Positions 8,155 through 16,247 of a stretch of 53,858 bases of DNA are shown piece by piece. The translations under genes were made by a program, and so were the position numbers. The notes below the pieces were generated by a model. That model searched no databases and was not told where the DNA came from. It saw nothing but the letters and a program-made list of their open reading frames with translations. Numbering within the stretch: position 1 is the first letter of the stretch; every line of letters begins with the position of its first letter. The stretch comes from Affinirhizobium straminoryzae (GTDB lineage Bacteria; Pseudomonadota; Alphaproteobacteria; Rhizobiales; Rhizobiaceae): assembly GCF_007004135.1 (NCBI RefSeq), contig NZ_VJMG01000020.1:1-53858 (forward strand), written 5' to 3'.

Positions 8155-9123
8155 ATGAAACCCATAATGATCGATGCCGCGACGATTTTCGATCCCGCGC
8201 GGCTTATAGCCGTCTTGGCGTCAGTCGACATAAGACATTCGGAAGTCTGGGTGTCTCAGCGCTATGATCATTTTAAGGAAAAAGATTTCATCACAGGTTT
8301 TGGAACAGAAAGTAAGTTTGCATTGCTTCCAGACGAAAGCGGGAGGTTTAAGGCCGATCCGCTAAGCGTGCCTCGTCTCGATGAGAAATTGGACCCAAAT
8401 CACTATATGACGGGCCCGAAGATATTGCGCTGGGCTCTTCACAAAGGAATTGTTGTTCCCAAAGACCTCTACAAATACGAACAACTTGCCGTCGAGATGG
8501 AGCGGGAGAACCAGATCAATCACCTGTCCGAGGCGATTATGCTCGGCCCTCCATCAGAATATGATATCCGGGCAGGGAAGGAAGAAACTGAGAAGTATCT
8601 CAAGCGCGTTGGTAAAACCACACTGGGGCCTGATCAGGCCTGGCGATTGGAGCCATACGGAATTGGTCATGGCCTGGGCTTGGTGTTAGCTGCAGCAAAA
8701 GAAGAAAATGTCGAGCCTTTTCTCAGTCACCCTAATTTCCGCGACAGTATTTCATCCCACAACTACACTTATTATAAACGCGAGCAGCAACTTAGTTTTG
8801 CAACGACAAAGCCGGACGAAAAGCCTGAGCTTGCTCTTGGCGGGTCACTGGCGCAGGCAAAGCGGCTGCTTTCCAGTCCTGAGCCAGTCAGTATTTCCCA
8901 AGTCGCGTTCTATTTGGATCAAAAGCAGAGGATAGAACATATCACCGGGATCATTACGGCTTCTGAGGAACTGGAGAGTAGAAACACAGACATCGGAATC
9001 ATTACCAGCAAGGCAGTCGGGACTTACGCAATAGACACCTTCCTTTTCGCGGGACTTCCGGTGACAACAGGCTTGGTGTCGCTGTACGATGTTGGTGCTC
9101 GTTTCCTTAAATCAAGGAGATGA
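8155..9123 (+). CDS. Unknown protein, last gene of the STAS/GHKL unit
   Basis: 322 aa from ATG 8155 (a TTG at 8134 and an ATG at 8167 are alternatives). The sequence is mixed alpha/beta with several charged helices. It includes NHYMTGPKILRWALHKGI, a helical stretch near 120, and a mildly hydrophobic C-terminus (FLFAGLPVTTGLVSLYDVG) that is too polar to call a membrane segment. No known motif recognised. It follows the GHKL gene after 115 bases on the same strand, so it may be co-transcribed or have its own promoter. It may be cargo rather than part of the module. Confidence 0.65.
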   Translation: MKPIMIDAATIFDPARLIAVLASVDIRHSEVWVSQRYDHFKEKDFITGFGTESKFALLPDESGRFKADPLSVPRLDEKLDPNHYMTGPKILRWALHKGIVVPKDLYKYEQLAVEMERENQINHLSEAIMLGPPSEYDIRAGKEETEKYLKRVGKTTLGPDQAWRLEPYGIGHGLGLVLAAAKEENVEPFLSHPNFRDSISSHNYTYYKREQQLSFATTKPDEKPELALGGSLAQAKRLLSSPEPVSISQVAFYLDQKQRIEHITGIITASEELESRNTDIGIITSKAVGTYAIDTFLFAGLPVTTGLVSLYDVGARFLKSRR

Positions 9124-9191
9124 TGTCGGCGGGCTGTACGCGTTAAAGCTAAGGCCGCGCTCTATGTTTGATTCAGCGACTCGATCGCCTC

Positions 9192-9226
9192 CCACAATAG
9201 GTGTCCGACTCGGATGCCGATTGTGG
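9192..9226. terminator. Stem-loop after the island, possible bidirectional terminator
   Basis: CCACAAT (9192-9198) pairs with ATTGTGG (9220-9226), and an inner TCCGA/TCGGA hairpin strengthens it. A second imperfect stem lies at 9235-9257 (GCCC-CTAAC with GTTAG-GGC). The site lies between convergent genes (unknown protein on plus, DUF1612 protein on minus). There is no strong T-run, so termination is only likely. The remaining bases of 9124-9334 show nothing else. Confidence 0.4.
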
Positions 9227-9334
9227 CTGAAATAGCCCGCTAACCGTTTGTTAGGGCAACCAAGGCGGAGCTACTCCCGCACGACGCGTTTAAACCTCAT
9301 AGCTGGATCATCCTCGGCCGGGCAGCGCTCAAAA

Positions 9335-10471
9335 CTACAGCACTCCCCACGCACGAAACCTCCCCCTCCCCGTCATCTCCCTGAGGCCGAGCTCCAAAAC
9401 GATCCGCCGCGCCGCCTGCGGCGTGACGTCGAGCGTTTTCGCCACCATCCCCGCCGACACCAATGGCTTTGCCATGACAAGCTCGACCAGCTCCGGCAGC
9501 TTTGAAGACGTCCGCCGCCCACCCAGCTTTCGTTCGAACATCGTTTTCGCCAACGTCAGCCGGTCATGTTCTTTCATCCCGATCTCGGCGGCCGCAAAAA
9601 GCCCGTGAGCGATGGCAAGCAGCCGCGTCTCCCGGTCGCGATGCCGGCGCCGATCGACGGGAATGGTTTTGAGGCCAAGATTGATGGTGGCGAGGTGGGC
9701 GCCGGTGGTGATGCCGGCTTCGCGTAGGATCGATGCGGCCAAGAGCCGACCAAGCCAAGGCGCGTACTGAAGGACGGAAAGCTCGTTCCAGGCATCGAGT
9801 GCGACGATCGCCTGTAGCACCGCCGGCAGATATTCGGCCTGGCGCAGCACACTGCGCCATTCGTCGAGCCGGGCATCCTCGTCCCAGTCGAGATCATAGA
9901 CGAGAGGATCTCGTACGGAGCTATCAGCCCGGCCGGGCCGCTTTGCCTCTGCGATCGCAGCCTCGGATCGGGCCAGCAACGCATCGATAGCGGCGTAGTC
10001 GAGCCCGGGCAGATTCTCCGCGTCATCACCATTGTCCCCCTCCCCTTCTGGAGCGGCGGCGACCGCGGATCGGTTGATGTCGATTGGGGCAGACGTATCA
10101 GAGCCGGCCAGAATGTCCGACGTCTGTCGCAAAGTTCGGATACCCTCCGCGGACAGAGCCCAATCCGGCGACAGCGCGGCGATGCGCCGACGGGTGCGCA
10201 ACACGTCGCGGGCGATGGTGAGTTCGTGGGTCGGGGTGCGGATGTCGCGAGTGGCGTCGTGGAGGACGAGGTCCTCGAGGTGGACGAGTTCGCCATCGAT
10301 CCACAGCGAGGCGCAGGCGTCGACGAAATGCATGCGCTCGATCCAGCCGGCGCCGACCGGCGAACGGGCGATGCGCTCGTCCAGACGCGCGAGAGCGACA
10401 CCGGCGTCGAAAGCCGGTCGCATCAGGGCTGTTATGCTGATTTTCCCGAGATCATAAGTCATTGAAATCAT
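9335..10471 (-). CDS. DUF1612/HTH protein (RHE_PE00001 family)
   Basis: 378 aa, rhizobial plasmid family. The N-terminal domain (1-140) matches the family opening ([19 protein letters not shown], then [20 protein letters not shown]). A low-complexity acidic linker follows near 150. The DUF1612-type middle is around 210-310, and a C-terminal helix-turn-helix ([22 protein letters not shown]) ends the protein. Members are common on Rhizobiaceae plasmids beside integrase and toxin-antitoxin genes. Exact function is not established; the HTH suggests DNA binding. An ATG 9 nt downstream (MTYDL) is an alternative start. The 260-base upstream region contains palindromes that may be its operator. Confidence 0.82.
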   Translation of the reverse strand: MISMTYDLGKISITALMRPAFDAGVALARLDERIARSPVGAGWIERMHFVDACASLWIDGELVHLEDLVLHDATRDIRTPTHELTIARDVLRTRRRIAALSPDWALSAEGIRTLRQTSDILAGSDTSAPIDINRSAVAAAPEGEGDNGDDAENLPGLDYAAIDALLARSEAAIAEAKRPGRADSSVRDPLVYDLDWDEDARLDEWRSVLRQAEYLPAVLQAIVALDAWNELSVLQYAPWLGRLLAASILREAGITTGAHLATINLGLKTIPVDRRRHRDRETRLLAIAHGLFAAAEIGMKEHDRLTLAKTMFERKLGGRRTSSKLPELVELVMAKPLVSAGMVAKTLDVTPQAARRIVLELGLREMTGRGRFRAWGVL

Positions 10472-10552
10472 GGTAAATGATTTGTTATACGAATGCTATT
10501 TGTATATTAAGATTCCTCACATGGTATGATTGCGGGATGAGGTTATAACCAT

Positions 10553-10571
10553 CGATAAGTAACCCTTATCG
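10553..10571. promoter_or_regulatory. Perfect inverted repeat upstream of the DUF1612 gene
   Basis: CGATAAG and CTTATCG, 7-base arms around a 5-base spacer, 82 bases upstream of the DUF1612 start. A weaker ATCAT/ATGAT pair overlaps the start region near 10470. The surrounding 10472-10735 stretch is otherwise empty and AT-rich for the window. It could be the operator of the HTH protein or part of a small stem-loop; not demonstrated. Confidence 0.4.
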
Positions 10572-10735
10572 TAAGTGATTGCTTTGGCGCCTTTGAAGGC
10601 TTAGAATCAGGGCAAATCACGGAGGGAACAGCTGTTGGACGCGCCCAACTTGGGGCCAAGAATCGGATGAGGATCTTCTCAATCGCTGCGGATGGTCGCC
10701 TTGTGCCGCTGGCTCATTGCCACGTCGACAAAGCG

Positions 10736-11110
10736 CTACTTCACCTCCTCGAACAAAGCTGGAGGCAGCGGCCCGTGATATCCGCTCTCGCTGTCAACAG
10801 GGCGCATGTCAGGCCCGGGCCATACGAAGCGGTTGCTTTCAGTGAGCACGATCCAGGATCGCTCGTCACCGAGACCAAGGCGACGCTTGGTGGCAGCCGG
10901 GATTTCGATTGCTTCGCTGGGATCGGACGGTGGGGAGTGCGTGATTGGCAGGACACGGACTGCCGGCGTCCCGTCCTCAAGCGTCGCAACAATGGCCAGC
11001 ACCAGAGCGGGGCGGTCCTTGTCACCCTCTTCCCGTCCGTCCAGATGCTGCCAATGCCAGAGATAGGAATAGCGAAAGACCCAGCCGACCTTCGGTTCAG
11101 TCGGCAGCAT
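10736..11110 (-). CDS. PemK/MazF-like toxin
   Basis: 124 aa. The family pattern is visible: GWVFRYSYLW near the start, KDRPALVLAIV (residues about 30-41), the strand VRVLPITHSPP, and IEIPAATKRRLGL, then DERSWIVLTESNRFVWPG. PemK/MazF toxins are ribosome-independent or ribosome-linked endoribonucleases that cleave mRNA. The gene lies 43 bases after a Phd/YefM-type antitoxin gene on the same strand, the usual antitoxin-first order. The pair would stabilise the plasmid. Length and order fit a type II system. It is a divergent member, so the substrate sequence is unknown. Confidence 0.82.
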   Translation of the reverse strand: MLPTEPKVGWVFRYSYLWHWQHLDGREEGDKDRPALVLAIVATLEDGTPAVRVLPITHSPPSDPSEAIEIPAATKRRLGLGDERSWIVLTESNRFVWPGPDMRPVDSESGYHGPLPPALFEEVK

Positions 11111-11153
11111 TCTTGTCCATCAGGAGTTCAGCATTGAGATGATCAAAACCAGG

Positions 11154-11375
11154 CTACATCGTCGAAGCCTCGATCGCGGCAAGCTCGTCGTCACTGATCG
11201 CAACCGTCAGATCGACCCGACGGTCCCGCTTGGCGAGACGAAGGTAATCCTCATAGGCCATGAGCACCGTGCGCGGCCGGCCGTTCTTGGTGATAATGAC
11301 CGGCTCTCGCACGGCCGCATCCTGGTAGGCGCCAAAGTTCTTCGAAACCGCAGCTGCTGTCACAGTCGACGTCAT
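11154..11375 (-). CDS. Phd/YefM-type antitoxin
   Basis: 73 aa. The start ATG at 11375 is set by AAGGAG 7 nt upstream; the longer frame to 11543 has no ribosome site and its extension is not protein-like. The N-terminus (TVTAAAVSKNFGAYQDAAV, then PVIITKNGRPRTVLMAYEDY) is the Phd DNA-binding fold. The short acidic C-terminus (SDDELAAIEAS) would wrap and inhibit the toxin. A palindromic operator lies 15-42 bases upstream. It would repress its own operon together with the toxin, as in other Phd systems (inference). Confidence 0.88.
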   Translation of the reverse strand: MTSTVTAAAVSKNFGAYQDAAVREPVIITKNGRPRTVLMAYEDYLRLAKRDRRVDLTVAISDDELAAIEASTM

Positions 11376-11389
11376 GGCAGATCTCCTTT

Positions 11390-11417
11390 GTTCCGGAATA
11401 TACGGGCTTTCCGGAAC
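11390..11417. promoter_or_regulatory. Operator palindrome of the toxin-antitoxin pair
   Basis: GTTCCGGAA (11390-11398) and TTCCGGAAC (11409-11417) form a perfect 9-base inverted repeat around 10 bases, and each half is itself the palindrome TTCCGGAA. It sits between the divergent antitoxin and recombinase genes, just behind the antitoxin ribosome site. Two centres 18 bases apart suit two Phd dimers on adjacent helix faces. It could affect recombinase expression too. Confidence 0.6.
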
Positions 11418-11452
11418 TTTTGCAAACCTGCGGATTGCCCGCGGAGCACACC

Positions 11453-12616
11453 ATGATGCGAAAGCCACCGGTATCACTGTCGACGAACGAGTTGGTGTCG
11501 CGGCGCCTGGAAGAATTGGACACGATCGCCGCCGTCCTGCCAATGGAGCGGCGCGACGAACTCGCCGAGCTTCTGACCGATCAGGATGTCGAGACCCTTC
11601 GCCACCTCGTCAACGAGGGAATGGGTGGCAATACACTGCGCGCGCTCACCTCTGATCTCGCGTATCTGCAGGCCTGGTCGCTGGCATCTACTGGCCGATC
11701 TCTGCCCTGGCCGTCACCCGAAGCGCTGCTGTTGAAGTTTGTCGCCCATCACCTCTGGGATCCTGAGAAACGCCTGACAGATCCGGGCCACGGCATGCCG
11801 GCGGAGGTCGAGGACAAGCTTCGCCTCCAGGGGTTTCTCCGATCATTCGGCCCCCATGCCCCCGATACCGTGCGCCGACGGCTGGCAACCTGGTCGACGC
11901 TCACGAAATGGCGTGGGCTGCAGGGTTCGTTCACCTCCCCTGCCCTGAAAGCAGCCATCCGGCTGGCTGTGCGTGCAACGCCACGCCCGAAGCGTCGCAA
12001 GAGCGCCAAGGCTGTCACGGGTGATGTGCTCTCCAAGCTGATCGCCACCTGCCAAACCAACAACCTGCGCGATGTCAGGGACAAGGCGATCCTGATGGTT
12101 GCCTTTGCCTCCGGTGGGAGGCGCCGCAGCGAAGTGGCGGGGCTGCGTAAGGAGCAGCTTGTTCGCGAGCCACCGATCTCTGTCGACGGTGGCCTTCCCC
12201 TGCCCTCGCTGTCCATTCAACTCGGCCGCACCAAGACCAGCGGCGCCGACAACGAAGAGGTTGTCTACCTCACCGGCCGGCCCGTCGATGCGCTGAATGC
12301 CTGGCTCGAGGCCGGCAGGATCGAAAGCGGCAGTGTGTTCCGGGCGATCGATCGCTGGGGCAATGTCTCCAACCGCGCACTGGATCCAAAGGCGATCAGC
12401 GATATCGTCAAGCAACGCGCTGCAATGGCCGGGCTGGACCCCACTGAGTTTTCCGCACACGGCTTGCGCTCCGGCTATCTCACAGAGGCGGCCAATCGCG
12501 GTATTCCGCTGCCAGAGGCCATGGAGCAGTCAAGACACCGCTCAGTACAGCAGGCCTCGGAATATTACAACCATGCCCAACGCCGCAGTGGCAGGGCATC
12601 GCGGATGTTGGATTGA
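11453..12616 (+). CDS. Tyrosine-family site-specific recombinase
   Basis: 387 aa. ATG 11453 was chosen for the GCGGAG 6 nt before it. The N-terminal core-binding part (about 40-175) is helical. The catalytic domain shows the Arg (GGRRRSEV, R223-R225), the Lys in TKTSG, H-x-x-R in HGLRSG, a second His (SRHRS) and the nucleophile Tyr in SEYYNHAQ. All key residues are present, so it should be active. Rhizobial plasmids carry similar recombinases near repABC or cargo modules, for dimer resolution or integration. No attachment site was identified nearby. It is divergent from the toxin-antitoxin operon. Confidence 0.88.
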   Translation: MMRKPPVSLSTNELVSRRLEELDTIAAVLPMERRDELAELLTDQDVETLRHLVNEGMGGNTLRALTSDLAYLQAWSLASTGRSLPWPSPEALLLKFVAHHLWDPEKRLTDPGHGMPAEVEDKLRLQGFLRSFGPHAPDTVRRRLATWSTLTKWRGLQGSFTSPALKAAIRLAVRATPRPKRRKSAKAVTGDVLSKLIATCQTNNLRDVRDKAILMVAFASGGRRRSEVAGLRKEQLVREPPISVDGGLPLPSLSIQLGRTKTSGADNEEVVYLTGRPVDALNAWLEAGRIESGSVFRAIDRWGNVSNRALDPKAISDIVKQRAAMAGLDPTEFSAHGLRSGYLTEAANRGIPLPEAMEQSRHRSVQQASEYYNHAQRRSGRASRMLD

Positions 12617-13101
12617 TCTGACTTGCCTCGTGAGGGTGCTGCGGAAGCTATCGACAAAGCTCAATTGAAGAGATTGACTATCAGACCTTGTAGATCGGCT
12701 GGTTGAAGGGTCAGGTATGCAAGGCGATTATTGAGGCTGCGATGTAACTTTCGCGATCGCTTCCGTCATTATAGTACTAGACAGGGAGCAGTTTTTCGTC
12801 TCGCCGCCCCAAACATTGGAGATATCTTAGGTCAGTCAAATCTCCATTGTGATTGATGAACATGTTTTAGTCCCATACCTCCCCTTCGTCGGAACTAAGC
12901 TGCTGCGTGCGGATGCCTGCAGTATCTGCGGTAGCCACGCGATTGAAGCGTCTTCTCGCTACTCGAGGCAATAGGGACAGCTCACAAGGCTCACAGAACC
13001 AAAGGCGATGCAAAATCGAATGTGTCCAATCACATCGAGCGTCTCAATCCAGAGCGATGCTGTTCAGGACTGAGCCGTCTCTAGCCTATCGCTTTTGAAA
13101 A
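12617..13101. other. Gene-poor gap between recombinase and catabolic operon
   Basis: About 485 bases with no convincing gene. Short frames here (for example 12907-13098) have no ribosome site and an arginine/serine-rich translation typical of chance frames. No tRNA, att-like long repeat or IS end was recognised. A terminator for the catabolic operon closes the gap at its right end. Confidence 0.5.
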
Positions 13102-13124
13102 GAAATCAGATCGGAGCCGATTTC
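13102..13124 (-). terminator. Intrinsic terminator of the catabolic operon
   Basis: Read on the minus strand, GAAATCGG and CCGA...ATTTC form a hairpin (with a small bulge), followed directly by TTTTC. It lies 8 bases after the stop of the last operon gene, the expected place. Confidence 0.55.
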
Positions 13125-13131
13125 TAGTCGC

Positions 13132-13887
13132 TTAGCTGAGGACAATGCCGCCATCCACATTGAGTGTCTGTCCAGTGATGAACGCTGCTTCATCCGAGGC
13201 CAGAAACGCTACCGCGCCAACGACATCTTCGGGGTCACCGATACGCCGGAGCGCTGTCTTGTCCTGCCAGGACTTGCGGATCTCGGGATCATCAAGGTTC
13301 ACACGGCCCATATCGGTGAGGATGATGCCGGGGCACACGCAGTTGGCAGTGATGCCATCCACGCCGACTTCCTGCGCCAGCACGCGAGTGAAGCCCATGA
13401 CGGCTGCCTTGGAGGCGGAGTAATGCGCCTGTTCCGGCGCGCCGTGTTTGCCGCCGATGGAGGCAATGTTGACGATGCGGCCATAGCCACGCGCCTTCAT
13501 TCCGGGCAAGGCTGCCTGAATGACAAGGAAAGTGCCCTTGGCGTTTACATCAAGAACGCTATCCCAATATTCTTCCTTCAGCGCCTCAACACTGCCGGAA
13601 ATCAGGATGCCCGCATTGTTGACGATGGCATCGATATGCCCGAAGGCGGTTTCCACCTTGGCGACCATGGCTTGCACATCCGCCTTGCCGCTGACATCGG
13701 CCAGCGCGATGACGGCACGCTGGCCAAGCGCTTTGATCTCTCTGGCGACATCCCCTAGCGCTTCGCTTTGACGCTCGATATCGTTCAGCGCAACGTCATA
13801 GCCGCGCTTGGCAAACCCAAGGGCGATTGCACGCCCGATGCCACGGCTTGCGCCTGTCACCAGAACGGTTCTGCTGGTTGCTGTCAT
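13132..13887 (-). CDS. Short-chain dehydrogenase/reductase, last operon gene
   Basis: 251 aa classical SDR. The cofactor motif TGASRGIG is at 11-18. An Asp after the second strand (VALNDIE) favours NAD(H). NNAG, the catalytic Ser in NIASIGG, YSASK (about 155-160) and PGIILTDM follow. The C-terminus (FITGQTLNVDGG) is the usual SDR end. Substrate probably a polyol or keto-sugar, judged from the operon with an FGGY kinase and a sugar ABC importer. It is 15 bases behind the second SDR gene. The two SDRs are only distantly similar, so they likely act on different steps. Confidence 0.9.
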   Translation of the reverse strand: MTATSRTVLVTGASRGIGRAIALGFAKRGYDVALNDIERQSEALGDVAREIKALGQRAVIALADVSGKADVQAMVAKVETAFGHIDAIVNNAGILISGSVEALKEEYWDSVLDVNAKGTFLVIQAALPGMKARGYGRIVNIASIGGKHGAPEQAHYSASKAAVMGFTRVLAQEVGVDGITANCVCPGIILTDMGRVNLDDPEIRKSWQDKTALRRIGDPEDVVGAVAFLASDEAAFITGQTLNVDGGIVLS

Positions 13888-13902
13888 CGTGATGATCCTG
13901 AT

Positions 13903-14673
13903 TTAGAGTGCGGTATAGCCACCATCCACCGTCAACACAGTGCCGGTGATGAAGCTCGAAGCAGGTGAGGCAAGGAAGAGAACGGCATTGGCAATTTCGC
14001 TTGGCTCGCCCAGCCGCCCCATGGGCGTGCCCGCCATCCAGGCGGCAAACCATTCCGGATTGCTGCGACCACGCAAGGTGAGTTCTGTCGCGGTATAACC
14101 GGGGGCCACGGCATTGACGCGCACGCCCGATCTTGCCCATTCCACCGCCAGCGATTTCGTCAGAAGGTTGGCACCCGCCTTGGCCGCATTGTAGGAAATC
14201 TGCGGCTGCGGCTGCACGACGATTTCGCCGCACATCGACGTGATGTTGATGATTGATCCTCTGCCTGCCTGAACCATGCGTCGGCCAAACACCTGCGCGC
14301 AATGGAACACGCCGGTGAGATCGATATCGATCACCTGCTGCCAGTCCTCGACGCTCATGTCCGAAGCGGGCGCATTGCGAACGATGCCTGCATTGTTGAC
14401 GAGAACATCAAGGGCAATGCCCTCGCTTTCCAGCTGACCTGCCACCGTCTCGACACTCACCCGTTGGGTGACATCAAGGGTCATGAAAGGCGCGGAGAAG
14501 CCTCGTTCGCGAAGCTCGCCCGCAGCGCCTTTGCCTTCACTCGTATCACGATCGGCCAGAATGACCGCAGCTCCCGCCTCGGCAAGCCGCCGGGCAACAG
14601 CAAGGCCTATGCCCCTCGCCGCTCCCGTTATCAGCGCCGTCTTGCCATCCAGCCGGAAATCCGCGTCGCTCAT
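13903..14673 (-). CDS. Short-chain dehydrogenase/reductase
   Basis: 256 aa classical SDR. TGAARGIG is at 17-24, VILADRD indicates an NAD preference, NNAG follows, the Ser is in NITSMCG, YNAAK is the catalytic pair, and FITGTVLTVDGG ends the fold. Its ATG overlaps the stop of the kinase gene by 4 nt, so they are translationally coupled. The tight coupling suggests its substrate or product is handled by the kinase, as in polyol pathways (polyol to ketose, ketose to ketose phosphate). Substrate not known. Confidence 0.9.
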   Translation of the reverse strand: MSDADFRLDGKTALITGAARGIGLAVARRLAEAGAAVILADRDTSEGKGAAGELRERGFSAPFMTLDVTQRVSVETVAGQLESEGIALDVLVNNAGIVRNAPASDMSVEDWQQVIDIDLTGVFHCAQVFGRRMVQAGRGSIINITSMCGEIVVQPQPQISYNAAKAGANLLTKSLAVEWARSGVRVNAVAPGYTATELTLRGRSNPEWFAAWMAGTPMGRLGEPSEIANAVLFLASPASSFITGTVLTVDGGYTAL

Positions 14674-16175
14674 GCTTGCGCTCCCGCAGTCGCGACGCTC
14701 TTCAGTGCGGGATAGAGTGCCAGATAACGCTGGTAGATGTCGTTATAGAGCGCCATCTCGCGGGTGCGTGGCTCGATGCGTCTTCCCGGACGAACCATCG
14801 TCGCAATGCCGTCATCAATGGAGCTGAAGTGCCCCGCTCCATGCGCGGCAAGAACCGCCGCCCCGACGGAGGGCGCATCGCGCGAAGCGGGAACGCAAAC
14901 CGGCAGACCCGCCGTATCCGCGTGGATTTGCAGCCAGAGATCCGATGCGCCCGCACCGCCGCCAACCGTGATTTCCGTGCCGCGATAACCGGCAGTTGCC
15001 ATGGCGTCCAAAATGGCGCGGGTGCCGAAACCGATGCCCTCCATGATGGCACGAAAAATGTGGTGCGGCTCATGCGCAAGCGTCAGCCCGATAATGGCAC
15101 CGCGTGACAGCGGATCTGTATAGGGCGTGCGATTGCCCTGAAAATGATCCTGCACGATCAGGCCATCGCATCCCGGCTCCAGTTCGGCGGCCTTTCGGTT
15201 GAGTTCCGCCAGATCCATGGTGCCGTTCATCAAACGACCGAGCCAGGCGATGATGGAACCGGTCGAGGTCTGTCCGCCCTCCACGATATGGCGGTTGGGA
15301 TAGACGCAATCGCGATAAGTGCCCCAGATACCGGGAGCATACACCGCCTGTTCCGTCACGCCGAACTGAAGGTGAGACGAGCCGGTGATCAATGCCAGCT
15401 GCCCCGGCTTTGCCACGCCAAGTCCGATCATGCCGATCAAGGCATCCGCCCCGCCCTGCACCACTTTGACGGAGGGGGAAAGGCCGAGTTCCTGCGCAGC
15501 CTTGGCGCTCAGATTGGCAATCACACCGCCCGGCGGCACCACGCGCTGCGGCCATTTTTCCAGCAACGCCGAAAGTCCAAGGCTTTCCACCAGCGACTTC
15601 GCCCAGCCGCCGTGTTCCACCTGATAATGCCAGCGCAGCGTCACATTATTCAGGCTGGCGGCCCGCTCACCCGTCAGCCTCAGGGTCATGAAGTCCTGAT
15701 ATTCACAGATCGTATGGGCCTTTTCGAAGATTTCCGGTTCGTTGCGGGCAATCCATAACGCCTTGGGGATCATCCATTCCGCGGAAACCGGACCACGCCC
15801 GCCGCCATTCAGGATCAGCGCCGGATCGCCGGTTGCCAGAACCGCATCGGCTTCGCGGTTGGCCCGCACATCCATCCAGATGATGGCGGGGCGCAATGCC
15901 TTTCCGTTTTCATCCAACGCCACGACGGTGCAGCTGGTTGTCGCCAGCGTAATGGCCTCAATGTCGGAAGGTGAAACCCGCGCCTCAGCAATCGCACCCT
16001 TGGAAGCCTGCACGAAAGCCTTCCACCAGTCTTCCGGGTCCTGCTCGGCCCGGGCTCCGGCCGAAAATCTGGTTTCGTAGGGCACGGCGACGCTGCCAAG
16101 GCAGGTGCCCGTCAAATCATAGACACGCGCCCGCAGGCTTTCGGTGCCGCCGTCAGCAGTCAGAAAGTAACCCAT
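14670..16175 (-). CDS. FGGY-family carbohydrate kinase
   Basis: 501 aa. The actin/hexokinase fold is shown by TADGGTESLRARVYD (phosphate 1 loop, residues 5-20), IIWMDVRANREAD, the strand VVQGGADALIGMIGLG and GSSHLQFG. The adenosine motif is TVGGGAGASDLWLQIHAD. Length is standard for xylulokinase-like enzymes. ATG 16175 has GGAGGAG spaced better than the ATG 3 nt upstream; the long frame begins at 16190. It phosphorylates a sugar or ketose made by the SDRs (inference). A 72-base gap separates it from the E2 gene upstream, within one operon. Confidence 0.9.
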   Translation of the reverse strand: MGYFLTADGGTESLRARVYDLTGTCLGSVAVPYETRFSAGARAEQDPEDWWKAFVQASKGAIAEARVSPSDIEAITLATTSCTVVALDENGKALRPAIIWMDVRANREADAVLATGDPALILNGGGRGPVSAEWMIPKALWIARNEPEIFEKAHTICEYQDFMTLRLTGERAASLNNVTLRWHYQVEHGGWAKSLVESLGLSALLEKWPQRVVPPGGVIANLSAKAAQELGLSPSVKVVQGGADALIGMIGLGVAKPGQLALITGSSHLQFGVTEQAVYAPGIWGTYRDCVYPNRHIVEGGQTSTGSIIAWLGRLMNGTMDLAELNRKAAELEPGCDGLIVQDHFQGNRTPYTDPLSRGAIIGLTLAHEPHHIFRAIMEGIGFGTRAILDAMATAGYRGTEITVGGGAGASDLWLQIHADTAGLPVCVPASRDAPSVGAAVLAAHGAGHFSSIDDGIATMVRPGRRIEPRTREMALYNDIYQRYLALYPALKSVATAGAQA

Positions 16176-16247
16176 CATCTCCTCCCGCACCCTTGTTCCT
16201 CCCGGGTGCCAAGTCTGAAATTTGCTATGCGCCTTGCGCTTACCGCG

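Noticed and set aside
9574..10401. Minus-strand frame of 275 codons
   Set aside because: Ser/Arg-rich translation of another frame inside the DUF1612 gene.
11376..11543. N-terminal extension of the antitoxin
   Set aside because: The ATG at 11375 has AAGGAG at the right distance and the operator lies within the extension.
12907..13098. Plus-strand frame of 63 codons
   Set aside because: No ribosome site, random-looking composition.
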